A stretch of DNA of 64,000 nucleotides, from positions 310,001 through 374,000 of the forward strand of contig CABSCP010000001.1 of assembly GCA_902476265.1 (NCBI GenBank). The letters are read 5' to 3'. Positions 18,947-27,135 of the stretch are shown here, in pieces. Under the pieces are notes generated by a model, which was not told where the DNA came from, ran no database searches, and was given only the letters and a program-made list of their open reading frames with translations. Position 1 is the first letter of the stretch. Each line of letters starts with the position of its first letter. Source of the DNA: an uncultured Lachnospiraceae bacterium (lineage in GTDB: Bacteria; Bacillota; Clostridia; Lachnospirales; Lachnospiraceae). A program made the position numbers and the translations under genes.

Positions 18947-19626
18947 CAAAGGAACTGTTTGCGTCCCCTTTTTTCGGAATCGCGTTGAGCGCGGCCGCTT
19001 TCTGGATCGGCGTAAATATCCAGAAAAAGACGAAACTTGTGATATGCAATCCGCTGATCATCTCCATCATTTTGGTTTCGGCGGTGCTGCTGGTTTTTAA
19101 AATCCCCTATGATTCCTATAATGAGGGAGGCGCTGTCATCAATATGTTTCTGGCGCCTGCAACCGCCTGCCTGGCGGTTTCCATCTATACCAAAATAGAA
19201 CTTTTGAAGAAAAACTGGCTTCCCATCGCTGTCGGCGCTTCCTGCGGATCGCTGGCTTCCATGGGCAGTGTTTATCTGTTGTGCCGCCTGTTCGGGCTGG
19301 ATGAGGCCATGACCGCGTCTCTGATGCCCAAATCCGTCACAACACCCATCGCCATCGGCATTGCGGGAAGCCACGGCGGCATCGTGCCGGTGACAGTGGC
19401 GGCGGTTATTTTTACCGGCATTCTGGGCAGCATCCTGGCGCCGGTTCTGATCCGTATATTCCGGGTGGACGATCCCATGACGGCGGGACTTTCCGTCGGA
19501 GCCTGCTCCCATGCGGTGGGAACTTCAAAGGCGCTGGAACTGGGGGAGACGGAGGGAGCCATGAGCGGTCTGGCGATCGGGATCTGCGGGATACTGACGG
19601 TGGTGTTTTCACTGGTGCTGATGTAG
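18943..19626 (+). CDS. lrgB: LrgB family membrane protein
   Basis: A 227-residue, multi-span partner of LrgA. Family strings SLMPKSVTTPIAIGIAGSHGG and GACSHAVGTSKALELGETEG are intact. The ATG at 18943 overlaps the lrgA stop and follows GGAGGGCGGC. No LytSR-type two-component system is next to the pair in this window. Confidence 0.92.
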   Translation: MTKELFASPFFGIALSAAAFWIGVNIQKKTKLVICNPLIISIILVSAVLLVFKIPYDSYNEGGAVINMFLAPATACLAVSIYTKIELLKKNWLPIAVGASCGSLASMGSVYLLCRLFGLDEAMTASLMPKSVTTPIAIGIAGSHGGIVPVTVAAVIFTGILGSILAPVLIRIFRVDDPMTAGLSVGACSHAVGTSKALELGETEGAMSGLAIGICGILTVVFSLVLM

Positions 19627-19727
19627 GAGCAGTCTGTGCAGGGGCAGGGATTTTGAATTGCCGAAAGAGGACATTGTTTATAAAGCGTTATGAAAGCGAT
19701 AAAAGATCACCGGAAGAACCATAACAG

Positions 19728-19766
19728 GCGGCGCTTTGTCCAAACAGGACGAGGCGCCGTTTTTTC
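19728..19766 (+). terminator. Terminator after lrgB
   Basis: GGCGCTTTGTCC pairs imperfectly with GGACGAGGCGCC around AAACA, followed by TTTTTT at 19760-19765. Confidence 0.75.
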
Positions 19767-19778
19767 AAAACAAAACAG

Positions 19779-19806
19779 TTGACAGAATACGATTTTGTAT
19801 TAAAAT
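19779..19806 (+). promoter_or_regulatory. marR-MATE promoter with candidate operator
   Basis: TTGACA (19779-19784), 16-bp spacer, TAAAAT (19801-19806). An inverted repeat AATAC-GATTTT-GTATT (19786-19801) fills the spacer, a position where the MarR protein encoded next could repress. Confidence 0.6.
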
Positions 19807-19874
19807 AGTTTAAAGATGAACAGTTCAGAAAAGAACATGTTAAAAAAACAGATTGGGAAGAAAGGAAGGCGGTT

Positions 19875-20324
19875 ATGTTAGAAGATGTGGAACTGTTGGA
19901 CCGGATGCGGTGCATTGTGAAGCTGTATGACAGGCTGAGCGCCAAGGTCTGTGAGAAATGCCGGATCAACCGGACGGAGATGGATGTGCTGGCCTTTTTG
20001 AACAATCATCCCCATTGTGATACGGCCCGGGATATTGTGGAAATCAGGATGCTGCCAAAGGCCAACGTTTCCCTGGCGGTGGAATCTCTGATTCAGAAGG
20101 GGTTTCTTGTGCGCAGGGCGGATGAAAAAGACCGGCGCAGAGTGCACCTGACCATCACGCCTCAGGCGGCGGAAACGGTGGAAGCCATTGAGCGGATGCA
20201 GAGATACGAACTGGAAGTCCGGATGCGCGGTTTTTCGGAAGAAGAGAAAAGCCAGTACCGGGATATCATGCAGCGCATTTATGAGAATGCCAAAGAAGAA
20301 TTGGAAATACTGGATAAAAAGTGA
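19875..20324 (+). CDS. MarR-family transcriptional regulator
   Basis: A 149-residue winged-helix protein. The recognition region is LPKANVSLAVESLIQKGFLVRR and the wing is DEKDRRRVHLTITPQA, the standard MarR layout. It is likely a dimeric repressor released by a small molecule. It lies directly before a MATE exporter, 10 bp apart, which suggests that it controls that pump and itself through the palindrome in the promoter. Confidence 0.88.
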   Translation: MLEDVELLDRMRCIVKLYDRLSAKVCEKCRINRTEMDVLAFLNNHPHCDTARDIVEIRMLPKANVSLAVESLIQKGFLVRRADEKDRRRVHLTITPQAAETVEAIERMQRYELEVRMRGFSEEEKSQYRDIMQRIYENAKEELEILDKK

Positions 20325-20334
20325 GGAAATGAAA

Positions 20335-21723
20335 ATGGAAAAGGATAAGAATTTTTTAGGGACAGCGCCGGTGGGAAAGCTGCTGTTCCAGTTGGCTGTG
20401 CCCGCCATCGCGGCACAGATCATCAATTTGCTCTATAATCTTGTGGATCGTATTTACATCGGGCATATGCCGGGAAACGGCTCCCTGGCCCTGACAGGCG
20501 TAGGGGTCTGTCTGCCGGTCATCATGGTGGTTTCGGCTTTTGCAGCGCTGATCAGCATGGGCGGCGCGCCCAGGGCCTCTATTTTTATGGGAAAACAGGA
20601 TAATCCTACCGCGGAAAAAATCCTGGGGAACTGTTTCGTGCTGCAGATTGTGATTTCCCTGATACTGACCACGGTTTTACTTTTGTGGAACAAACCCCTT
20701 CTTCTGATGTTCGGGGCCAGCGAAAACACCATTCAATATGCCACGGCTTATATGAACATTTATGCTGCAGGGACGATTTTCGTACAGTTGACGCTTGGTA
20801 TGAATGCGTTTATTACGGCCCAGGGCTTTGCCAAGACGGGAATGCTCTCCGTGCTCATCGGCGCGGTCTGCAACATCATCCTGGATCCCATCTTCATTTA
20901 CGGGCTGGGAATGGGCGTGCGGGGAGCGGCCCTGGCGACGGTAATTTCTCAGGCAATTTCCACCGTATGGGTGGTTTCCTTCCTGTCCGGGAAAAAGACG
21001 ATTTTAAAGATCCGCAGAAAAAATATGGGACTGCATGCGGAGATCCTGCTGCCCTGTATGGCGCTGGGACTTTCCCCGTTCATCATGCAGGCCAGCGAAA
21101 GCGTGATCACGGTCTGCTTTAACGCATCCCTTTTAAAATATGGCGGCGATATCGCGGTGGGCGCGATGACCATTCTTTCCAGCGTCATGCAGTTTTCCAT
21201 GCTGCCGCTGCAGGGAATTGCCCAGGGGGCACAGCCTATTTCCAGCTATAATTACGGCGCGGGCAATGGGGACAGAGTGAAAAAGGTGTTTTGGATGCTG
21301 CTGGGATTAAGTCTTGCTTATTCCGCCATCCTTTGGGGAGGCATCATGATCTTTCCCCAGGCATTTGCTCAGATATTCACATCGGATGCGGCACTCATCG
21401 ATTTCACCAGGGAAGCGCTGCGGATTTATGCGGGATGCCTGGTGCTGATGGGGGCGCAGATCGCCTGCCAGATGACCTTCATTTCTCTGGGAAATGCGGT
21501 TGCCTCCATTGTGGTGGCCGTGATGCGGAAATTTGTGCTGTTGATCCCGCTGATTTATATTCTGCCCCATATTCTGCCGGATCAGACCATGGCGGTGTAT
21601 ACGGCCGAACCGGTGGCGGATTTCTTCGCGGTGACTTTTACGGTATGCCTGTTTGCCCATCAGTTTAAGAAGGCCTTGAAAAAGATTGGGGGCAGCAATA
21701 CAAAAACACAGAAAGCGGAATAA
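20335..21723 (+). CDS. MATE-family efflux transporter
   Basis: A 462-residue membrane protein with about 12 helices. The start PVGKLLFQLAVPAIAAQIINLLYNLVDRIYIG and the inner repeat GIAQGAQPISSYNYGAGN are typical of MATE exporters, which expel cationic drugs or toxins in exchange for Na+ or H+. The ATG at 20335 has the better-spaced GAGG; the ATG at 20329 is too close. It forms an operon with the marR gene before it. Confidence 0.92.
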   Translation: MEKDKNFLGTAPVGKLLFQLAVPAIAAQIINLLYNLVDRIYIGHMPGNGSLALTGVGVCLPVIMVVSAFAALISMGGAPRASIFMGKQDNPTAEKILGNCFVLQIVISLILTTVLLLWNKPLLLMFGASENTIQYATAYMNIYAAGTIFVQLTLGMNAFITAQGFAKTGMLSVLIGAVCNIILDPIFIYGLGMGVRGAALATVISQAISTVWVVSFLSGKKTILKIRRKNMGLHAEILLPCMALGLSPFIMQASESVITVCFNASLLKYGGDIAVGAMTILSSVMQFSMLPLQGIAQGAQPISSYNYGAGNGDRVKKVFWMLLGLSLAYSAILWGGIMIFPQAFAQIFTSDAALIDFTREALRIYAGCLVLMGAQIACQMTFISLGNAVASIVVAVMRKFVLLIPLIYILPHILPDQTMAVYTAEPVADFFAVTFTVCLFAHQFKKALKKIGGSNTKTQKAE

Positions 21724-21737
21724 AATATCATTTTTTT

Positions 21738-21772
21738 AATACCTGTTGGCGCGCCAACAGGTATTTTTTTCA
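21738..21772 (+). terminator. Terminator after the MATE gene
   Basis: A 28-bp perfect palindrome with halves AATACCTGTTGGCG and CGCCAACAGGTATT (21738-21765), flanked by T-runs on both sides. Confidence 0.85.
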
Positions 21773-21831
21773 GGAACCGCTAATATATCATTGAGGGCAG
21801 GAAATGGCGAATCAGAAAGGAAGGACAGGAT

Positions 21832-23013
21832 ATGGATAAAATTTACGATCTGATCATCATCGGCGGCGGGCCGGCCGGACTGGCGGCGGCGATTTATGCA
21901 GGACGCGCGCAGCGCGATACGCTTCTCCTGGAAAAAAGCGGCTATGGAGGCCGCGTGAAGGACACGCTGGAAATCCGCAATTATCCCGGGACCGTTTCGG
22001 ACAGCGGGGCGGGACTGATGGAAAAGTTTCATATCCACGCGCAGAATTACCCCACTGTGGAATTTAAGCACACCACCGCATCGGGACTGCACAAGGAAAA
22101 CGGGCTGTTTGTGGTGGAAACCAGGCGCCGGGGTAATTTCCTGGCGCGCAGTGTGATTCTTTCGCTGGGCACCAGGCCGCGGGAACTGGGCATTCCCGGA
22201 GAAGAGGAATTTACCGGTCACGGCGTTGCTTACTGCGCTACCTGTGACGCGGAATTTTTCAAAGATAAAAATATTTATGTGCTGGGGGCCGGAGATCAGG
22301 CCGTGGAAGAAGCCGATTATCTGACGAAGTTCGCTTCCAAAGTGACGATCATCGTGCTGCATGAAAAGGGACATCTGGACTGCAATGAGGTTTCCGCTCA
22401 GAGGGCATATCGGAATCCGAAAATTTCATTTTTATGGAGCACCACGGTCCAGGAAGTGAAAGGACGGGATCATGTGGAAACTCTTGTTTTAAAAAATGTG
22501 GAGACGGGAGAAACCGAAGAGGTTTCGGCAGACGGTCTGTTTTTCTTTGTAGGGATGGTGCCACAGACCGACCTGGTAAAAGGGTTAGTGGAATGTGACA
22601 GAAGCGGGTATATCCGGGTCAATGAAAAGAGGGAAACCAGTCTTCCCGGGCTGTATGCGGCGGGGGACTGTGTTCAGACTTTCTTACGCCAGGTGATCAC
22701 CTCGGCGGCGGACGGGGCTGTGGCTGCCACCGCATCGGAACGCTATGTCAAAGAACTTTCCCAGCTGGAAGAACTTCTGGGGCCTGATTCGGGAGATGTG
22801 GCATTCCTTTTCTACAATCCCTATCAGAGTTCGGAAATCGACCGGGTGGGGGAGCTGGAAAAGAAACTGGGAAAAGACTACAGGATTTACCGGCAGGATA
22901 TTACCAGACAGGATCTTCTGTACCGGGAACTGAAACTGGATCATACGGTTTCCGCTGCGTTTTATCATAACGGAAAGCTGCTGGAAGTAAAAACGGCAGA
23001 ACAATGTGAATAA
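21832..23013 (+). CDS. Thioredoxin-reductase-like flavoprotein with C-terminal thioredoxin-fold tail
   Basis: Residues 1-300 are a TrxB-type FAD/NADPH disulfide reductase: GGGPAGLAAAIYAG (FAD), active-site C135-A-T-C138, an NADPH-binding stretch (VLGAGDQAVEEADYL) and GLYAAGDC. TrxB is usually ~310 residues; here 80 residues follow (DVAFLFYNPYQSSEIDRVGE onward) that look like a thioredoxin/glutaredoxin fold without its CxxC. This tail may dock a dedicated partner. Only 15 bp separate it from the arylsulfotransferase-thioredoxin fusion, its probable electron acceptor. A GAAGGACAGG site precedes the ATG. Confidence 0.85.
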   Translation: MDKIYDLIIIGGGPAGLAAAIYAGRAQRDTLLLEKSGYGGRVKDTLEIRNYPGTVSDSGAGLMEKFHIHAQNYPTVEFKHTTASGLHKENGLFVVETRRRGNFLARSVILSLGTRPRELGIPGEEEFTGHGVAYCATCDAEFFKDKNIYVLGAGDQAVEEADYLTKFASKVTIIVLHEKGHLDCNEVSAQRAYRNPKISFLWSTTVQEVKGRDHVETLVLKNVETGETEEVSADGLFFFVGMVPQTDLVKGLVECDRSGYIRVNEKRETSLPGLYAAGDCVQTFLRQVITSAADGAVAATASERYVKELSQLEELLGPDSGDVAFLFYNPYQSSEIDRVGELEKKLGKDYRIYRQDITRQDLLYRELKLDHTVSAAFYHNGKLLEVKTAEQCE

Positions 23014-23028
23014 AGGAGGATATGGATT

Positions 23029-24837
23029 ATGGGTCAACCGCTTGTATTTCCCCATGGAGTAACTGTTTACAATCCCGAAAAATGCTGGAACGGGTATAAT
23101 ATCGTGCCGCTGATCAATGACGGGGTGCTGCTTTTTGATATGAACGGAAATGAAATCCGACGCTGGAACATGCATGCCATGCCGGCAAAGCTTCTGCCCG
23201 GAGGGTATGTGATGGGCCTTTCCGGCTACCGCCATCCCGATTACGGCATGCAGGACGGCGTGAATCTGCAGGAAATCGACTATGACGGAAACGTGGTCTG
23301 GAAATTTGACCGGCTGGAGGAAATTAATGATCCCGGCCGCGATCACCGCTGGATGGCCCGACAGCATCACGACTACCAGCGGGAGGGGAATCCGGTGGGC
23401 TATTACGTGCCCGGTATGGATGCAAATCCGCTGGGAGGAAATACGCTGATCCTCTGCCATCAGACCATTCATAATCCGCTGATATCCGATAAAAAACTGC
23501 TGGATGATGTGATGATCGAGGTGGACTGGGAAGGAAACATTCTCTGGAAATGGTCTGTCAGCGAGCATTTTGAGGAGCTGGGATTTGATGAGGCCGCCAA
23601 AAATGTGCTGTTCCGTGACCCCAATCTGCGTTCGGCCGACGGCGGCGTAGGCGACTACCTTCATGTCAACTGTATGAGTTATCTGGGCCCTAACAAATGG
23701 TATGAGCAGGGAGATCAGCGCTTTAAACCGGAAAATATCATTTTCGACTGCAGAGAAGCGAACATTCTTGCCATTCTGGATAAGGAAACCGGAAAAATCG
23801 TGTGGCGGATCGGGCCGGATTTCAATGCGACTCCGGAATTGCGCAAACTGGGATGGATCATCGGACAGCACCATTTCCACATGATTCCCAAAGGGCTGCC
23901 CGGGGAAGGCAATCTGCTGGTGTTCGACAACGGCGGCTGGGCAGGCTACGGCGTTCCCAATCCTTCGTCTTCCATCGGCATCAAAAATGCCCTGCGGGAT
24001 TACAGCCGGGTGCTGGAATTCAATCCGGTCACGCTGGAAGTGGTCTGGAAGCTGACCCCCAAGGAACTGGGCCATGCGATCCCTACAGACGCGAGCAAAT
24101 TTTACAGCCCTTACGTCAGCAGCGTACAGCGCCTGCCAAACGGGAATACCTTGGTGGACGAAGGCTCGGACGGCAGGGTGATCGAGGTTACGCCGGAACA
24201 TGAAATTGTGTGGGAATGGATTTCCCCTTATTACAGCCACAATGAAAAGGGCCCGAAAAACAACATGATTTACCGGGCGTACCGCTACCCTTACAGTTAT
24301 GTGCCTCAGGAACCGACGCCTGTGGAAATCCCCATTGCCAGAATCGACAACAGCACATACCGGGTGCCCGGAGCGGGGGCTTTCGGGGCGAAAAAAGTAA
24401 TTGATGTTCCCGGAAGTTTGCCGTATTATCAAGATGTGGCTTTATGTGTCGCTACGGATGAGGAAGAGGATGTGACCAAACGGGAAAAGGTGTTTGAAGT
24501 GGATACGGACTTTTTTGCGCCCGTAACCAACGCGGACTGGGACAGAGAAGTCCGGAAGGTTTCGGATAAGCCAGTGCTGGTGTTGTTCGGCGCAGAACGC
24601 TGCACGCACTGTAAAGCGCTGCACCCGATTCTGGAAGAAGCTCTGAGGGAAGAGTATCCCGGCCGGTTTGCAGTCCGGTTTGTGGATGTGGATGCCAATC
24701 CGGAGCTGACCCAGGCCTGCCGTATCGGCGGGATCCCTGTGGTGGCCGTCTACCAAAACGGCAGGGAGCGCATCCGGTTTAACGGAGAAAAGGATTACGA
24801 CGATCTGTGCGACATTCTGGATCAGGCCCTGGAATGA
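23029..24837 (+). CDS. Arylsulfotransferase (ASST)-family protein fused to thioredoxin
   Basis: A 602-residue protein. Residues 1-~450 form a beta-propeller of the ASST family, which moves sulfate between phenolic compounds through a histidine. His-rich segments are QHHDYQ, LCHQTIHNP, LHVNCMSYLG and GQHHFHMIPKG. Residues ~490-602 are a thioredoxin domain with active site C525-T-H-C528 and the cis-Pro loop GGIPVV. No signal peptide is visible, so the protein should be cytoplasmic, unlike the periplasmic E. coli enzyme. The direct neighbour is a thioredoxin-reductase-like protein and a Crp/Fnr regulator follows. The true reaction may be redox-controlled sulfate transfer or something different. 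Confidence 0.8.
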   Translation: MGQPLVFPHGVTVYNPEKCWNGYNIVPLINDGVLLFDMNGNEIRRWNMHAMPAKLLPGGYVMGLSGYRHPDYGMQDGVNLQEIDYDGNVVWKFDRLEEINDPGRDHRWMARQHHDYQREGNPVGYYVPGMDANPLGGNTLILCHQTIHNPLISDKKLLDDVMIEVDWEGNILWKWSVSEHFEELGFDEAAKNVLFRDPNLRSADGGVGDYLHVNCMSYLGPNKWYEQGDQRFKPENIIFDCREANILAILDKETGKIVWRIGPDFNATPELRKLGWIIGQHHFHMIPKGLPGEGNLLVFDNGGWAGYGVPNPSSSIGIKNALRDYSRVLEFNPVTLEVVWKLTPKELGHAIPTDASKFYSPYVSSVQRLPNGNTLVDEGSDGRVIEVTPEHEIVWEWISPYYSHNEKGPKNNMIYRAYRYPYSYVPQEPTPVEIPIARIDNSTYRVPGAGAFGAKKVIDVPGSLPYYQDVALCVATDEEEDVTKREKVFEVDTDFFAPVTNADWDREVRKVSDKPVLVLFGAERCTHCKALHPILEEALREEYPGRFAVRFVDVDANPELTQACRIGGIPVVAVYQNGRERIRFNGEKDYDDLCDILDQALE

Positions 24838-24874
24838 GGGCAAAGAACGTTCCGGGCAGGATTCTTGTTTATCG

Positions 24875-24890
24875 ACGGACATTTGTCCGT
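24875..24890. promoter_or_regulatory. Candidate operator before the Crp/Fnr gene
   Basis: ACGGACA-TT-TGTCCGT, a perfect 7-2-7 palindrome 26 bp before the regulator start. It has the symmetry expected for a Crp/Fnr dimer. No second copy was noticed in the window. Confidence 0.4.
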
Positions 24891-24916
24891 TTAGCGGAAC
24901 CGGGAAGGAGAATTTG

Positions 24917-25597
24917 ATGGAGAAGCTTCCATTCTTTGGCAGAGATGAAGGGCAGCCCGGATTTGCCCGGCTCTGCATATCGGACCGGCGTTATAATTCC
25001 TTCCGCGCCGGATTCTTTTCCAGAATTTATGCGGCCGGACAGTGCGTCCATCGGCAGGGAGAGGAAATCAGCCATTTCGGGATCGTGACGTCAGGAGTGT
25101 TGAAGGCGGTCAGCTATACGGGAGAGGGACAGGAACTCTGCAACGCCTACTTTGAAGAGGAGGACAGTTTTCCGGAGCTTTTATATCTGACCGGGAAGCG
25201 GCGCTATACCTATCAGATGTATGCGGAAAAGAAGGCGTCCGTGCTATGGATTCCCATTCCGCTTCTGGAAGAAATGCTTACGGAGGATCCGCGGCTAATG
25301 AGCGCTCTGCTGCTTTATGTTTCCCAGAGAGGGCTGAAAAATCAGATGTACCTAAACTGTCTGAATTATCATTCCATCCGGCAGCGGATCGCTTATTGGG
25401 CGGTGGGGATTCAAAAGATTGAAGGTATGGAAAAAATCCGGATGCCGCTGTCCCAGACCATCTTTGCCAATCTGCTGCATGTGAGCCGCTCCTCTTTAAA
25501 CCAGGAATTAAAGCTGATGGAGCGGGAAGGATTTTTCCGGATCCTGGACGGGAAAATGGAAATCCTGGATAAGGAACAACTGGAACTTCTATTATAA
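24917..25597 (+). CDS. Crp/Fnr-family transcriptional regulator
   Basis: A 226-residue protein with an N-terminal cyclic-nucleotide-binding-like beta barrel (YAAGQCVHRQGEEISHFGIVTSGVLKAV) and a C-terminal helix-turn-helix (PLSQTIFANLLHVSRSSLNQELKLM). No Fnr-type cysteine cluster for an iron-sulfur centre is seen, so the signal is unknown. It follows the ASST-thioredoxin gene by 79 bp and probably controls it. The ATG at 24917 lies behind AAGGAGAATTTG. Confidence 0.85.
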   Translation: MEKLPFFGRDEGQPGFARLCISDRRYNSFRAGFFSRIYAAGQCVHRQGEEISHFGIVTSGVLKAVSYTGEGQELCNAYFEEEDSFPELLYLTGKRRYTYQMYAEKKASVLWIPIPLLEEMLTEDPRLMSALLLYVSQRGLKNQMYLNCLNYHSIRQRIAYWAVGIQKIEGMEKIRMPLSQTIFANLLHVSRSSLNQELKLMEREGFFRILDGKMEILDKEQLELLL

Positions 25598-25663
25598 CAG
25601 TGTGTGCGCCTATCCGGCAGGAAAGTCTGCATTGCAGTAAACCGGCAGTTATAGTATGATGAT

Positions 25664-25689
25664 AAAAGACAGGGACAACCCTGTCTTTT
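25664..25689. terminator. Terminator after the Crp/Fnr gene
   Basis: AAAAGACAGGG (25664-25674) pairs perfectly with CCCTGTCTTTT (25679-25689) around ACAA. Confidence 0.8.
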
Positions 25690-25728
25690 GAAAATTTGAC
25701 AGAACGGAAGGCAGAAGAAAAGAAATAT

Positions 25729-27081
25729 ATGAGGGACAGAATAAAGACGGACAAACAGAAAATGGGGCTGATTCTGGGGGCGGGTTTTTTGCTGCGCCTG
25801 GTTTATGTGCTGTTTTCCACCATTTACGACCGGCAGTACGATATCGGCATGATCGATCTGGAGGCCGGGCACACCGTGACGGGCGGGCATCTGGCTTATA
25901 TCCAGTATCTGTATGAGAACTGGAGGCTGCCGGATTTTGATCCCACCACGGTATATCAGTTCAACCATCCGCCGCTGCACCACTATATCAGTGCGCTGTG
26001 GATGAAATTCTGCTCTTTTTTCATTCATGATACTGCGGTGCTGGAGGAATCCATTCAGGCGGTGCCCTTTGTATGCTCCCTGTTCATTCTGGTGGTACTT
26101 TTAAAAATCCTGAGGCAGTTTTCCCTGAAAGAAAAAACGATGCGCCTGCTGATGGCACTGTTTTGCTTTCATCCGGCGCTGGTGCTCTTGTCCGGCAGCG
26201 TGAACAATGACTGCATGAGCCTTTTATTCACTCTTTTATGTGTATATACCACGATTGCGTGGAGCCGCACGCCCAATGCCCGCAACATTGTAAAAATCGG
26301 GCTGTCCATCGCCCTGGGAATGCTGACCAAACAAAATGTGGCACAGATGGCGTTCCCCATCGCCGCCGTGTTTGGATATGTGATGGTCAGACAGTGGAAG
26401 GAAAAAGGGGTTCCCGGGAAGCTTCTGGGGCAGTTCGGGCTGTTTGGCGCGGTTTCCATCCCTTTGGGAATGAGCTTTTATATCCGCAATATGATCCTGT
26501 ATCATATGCCTCTGGTCTGGGTTTATACACTGCCGGAGGACTCCTGGCAATATACGGGGAACGTGCCTGTCATCAACCGGTTTTTATGGCCGGTTCCGGC
26601 GGAAATCGCAGACAACCTGCTGCATTTTAAAGTGGGATGCGGCTATAATGTATGGATGCAGATCGTCCGCACCTCTGTGCTGGGGGAGTGGGATATGGCA
26701 AACGTGGGCCGCAGCGTGAAGGCGCTGGCGGTGTTATTAATGCTGTCCGGGGCGATTCTGGCATTCGCCGCATTTGCAGCGTTTGTGTATGTATTTCTGG
26801 TGCGGCGGAAAAAATATCCCATTGATATGGCCAGTAGGATCCTTTTCATCGTGGGATACGTGGTGCATCTGATCTTTTACCTGAAATTTGCATTTGATTA
26901 TCCCCAGGAGTGCAGCATGCACTTCCGCTATATTGAGGTGGAACTGCTTTTCCCGGCAGTGGCGCTGGGATTTGTATGGCAGGATACCAAAAAAAAATGG
27001 CTCAAGACGGGGCTGCCCATAGCGCTGGCTGTATTCTGCGTTCTGAGCGCCGCCATGACAGGCGTGTGGTGCACCCTTTAA
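25729..27081 (+). CDS. GT39/PMT-like membrane glycosyltransferase
   Basis: About 450 residues with ten or more membrane segments. The first extracytoplasmic loop carries an acidic pair (IGMIDLEAGH) and the string FNHPPLHHYISALWM, similar to the NxPPL region of lipid-linked glycosyltransferases of the GT-C fold (PMT/ArnT type). It probably transfers a sugar from a polyprenyl carrier to a surface acceptor. The start is uncertain: the ATG at 25729 or a TTG at 25696 in frame. It begins a group with yfhO and a GH20 enzyme, all likely involved in cell-surface glycans. Confidence 0.7.
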   Translation: MRDRIKTDKQKMGLILGAGFLLRLVYVLFSTIYDRQYDIGMIDLEAGHTVTGGHLAYIQYLYENWRLPDFDPTTVYQFNHPPLHHYISALWMKFCSFFIHDTAVLEESIQAVPFVCSLFILVVLLKILRQFSLKEKTMRLLMALFCFHPALVLLSGSVNNDCMSLLFTLLCVYTTIAWSRTPNARNIVKIGLSIALGMLTKQNVAQMAFPIAAVFGYVMVRQWKEKGVPGKLLGQFGLFGAVSIPLGMSFYIRNMILYHMPLVWVYTLPEDSWQYTGNVPVINRFLWPVPAEIADNLLHFKVGCGYNVWMQIVRTSVLGEWDMANVGRSVKALAVLLMLSGAILAFAAFAAFVYVFLVRRKKYPIDMASRILFIVGYVVHLIFYLKFAFDYPQECSMHFRYIEVELLFPAVALGFVWQDTKKKWLKTGLPIALAVFCVLSAAMTGVWCTL

Positions 27082-27135
27082 AAAAGCGGGAAACGGCAGC
27101 ATGGCAGGCTGATATCGGATAAAGGAGGATGTGGG

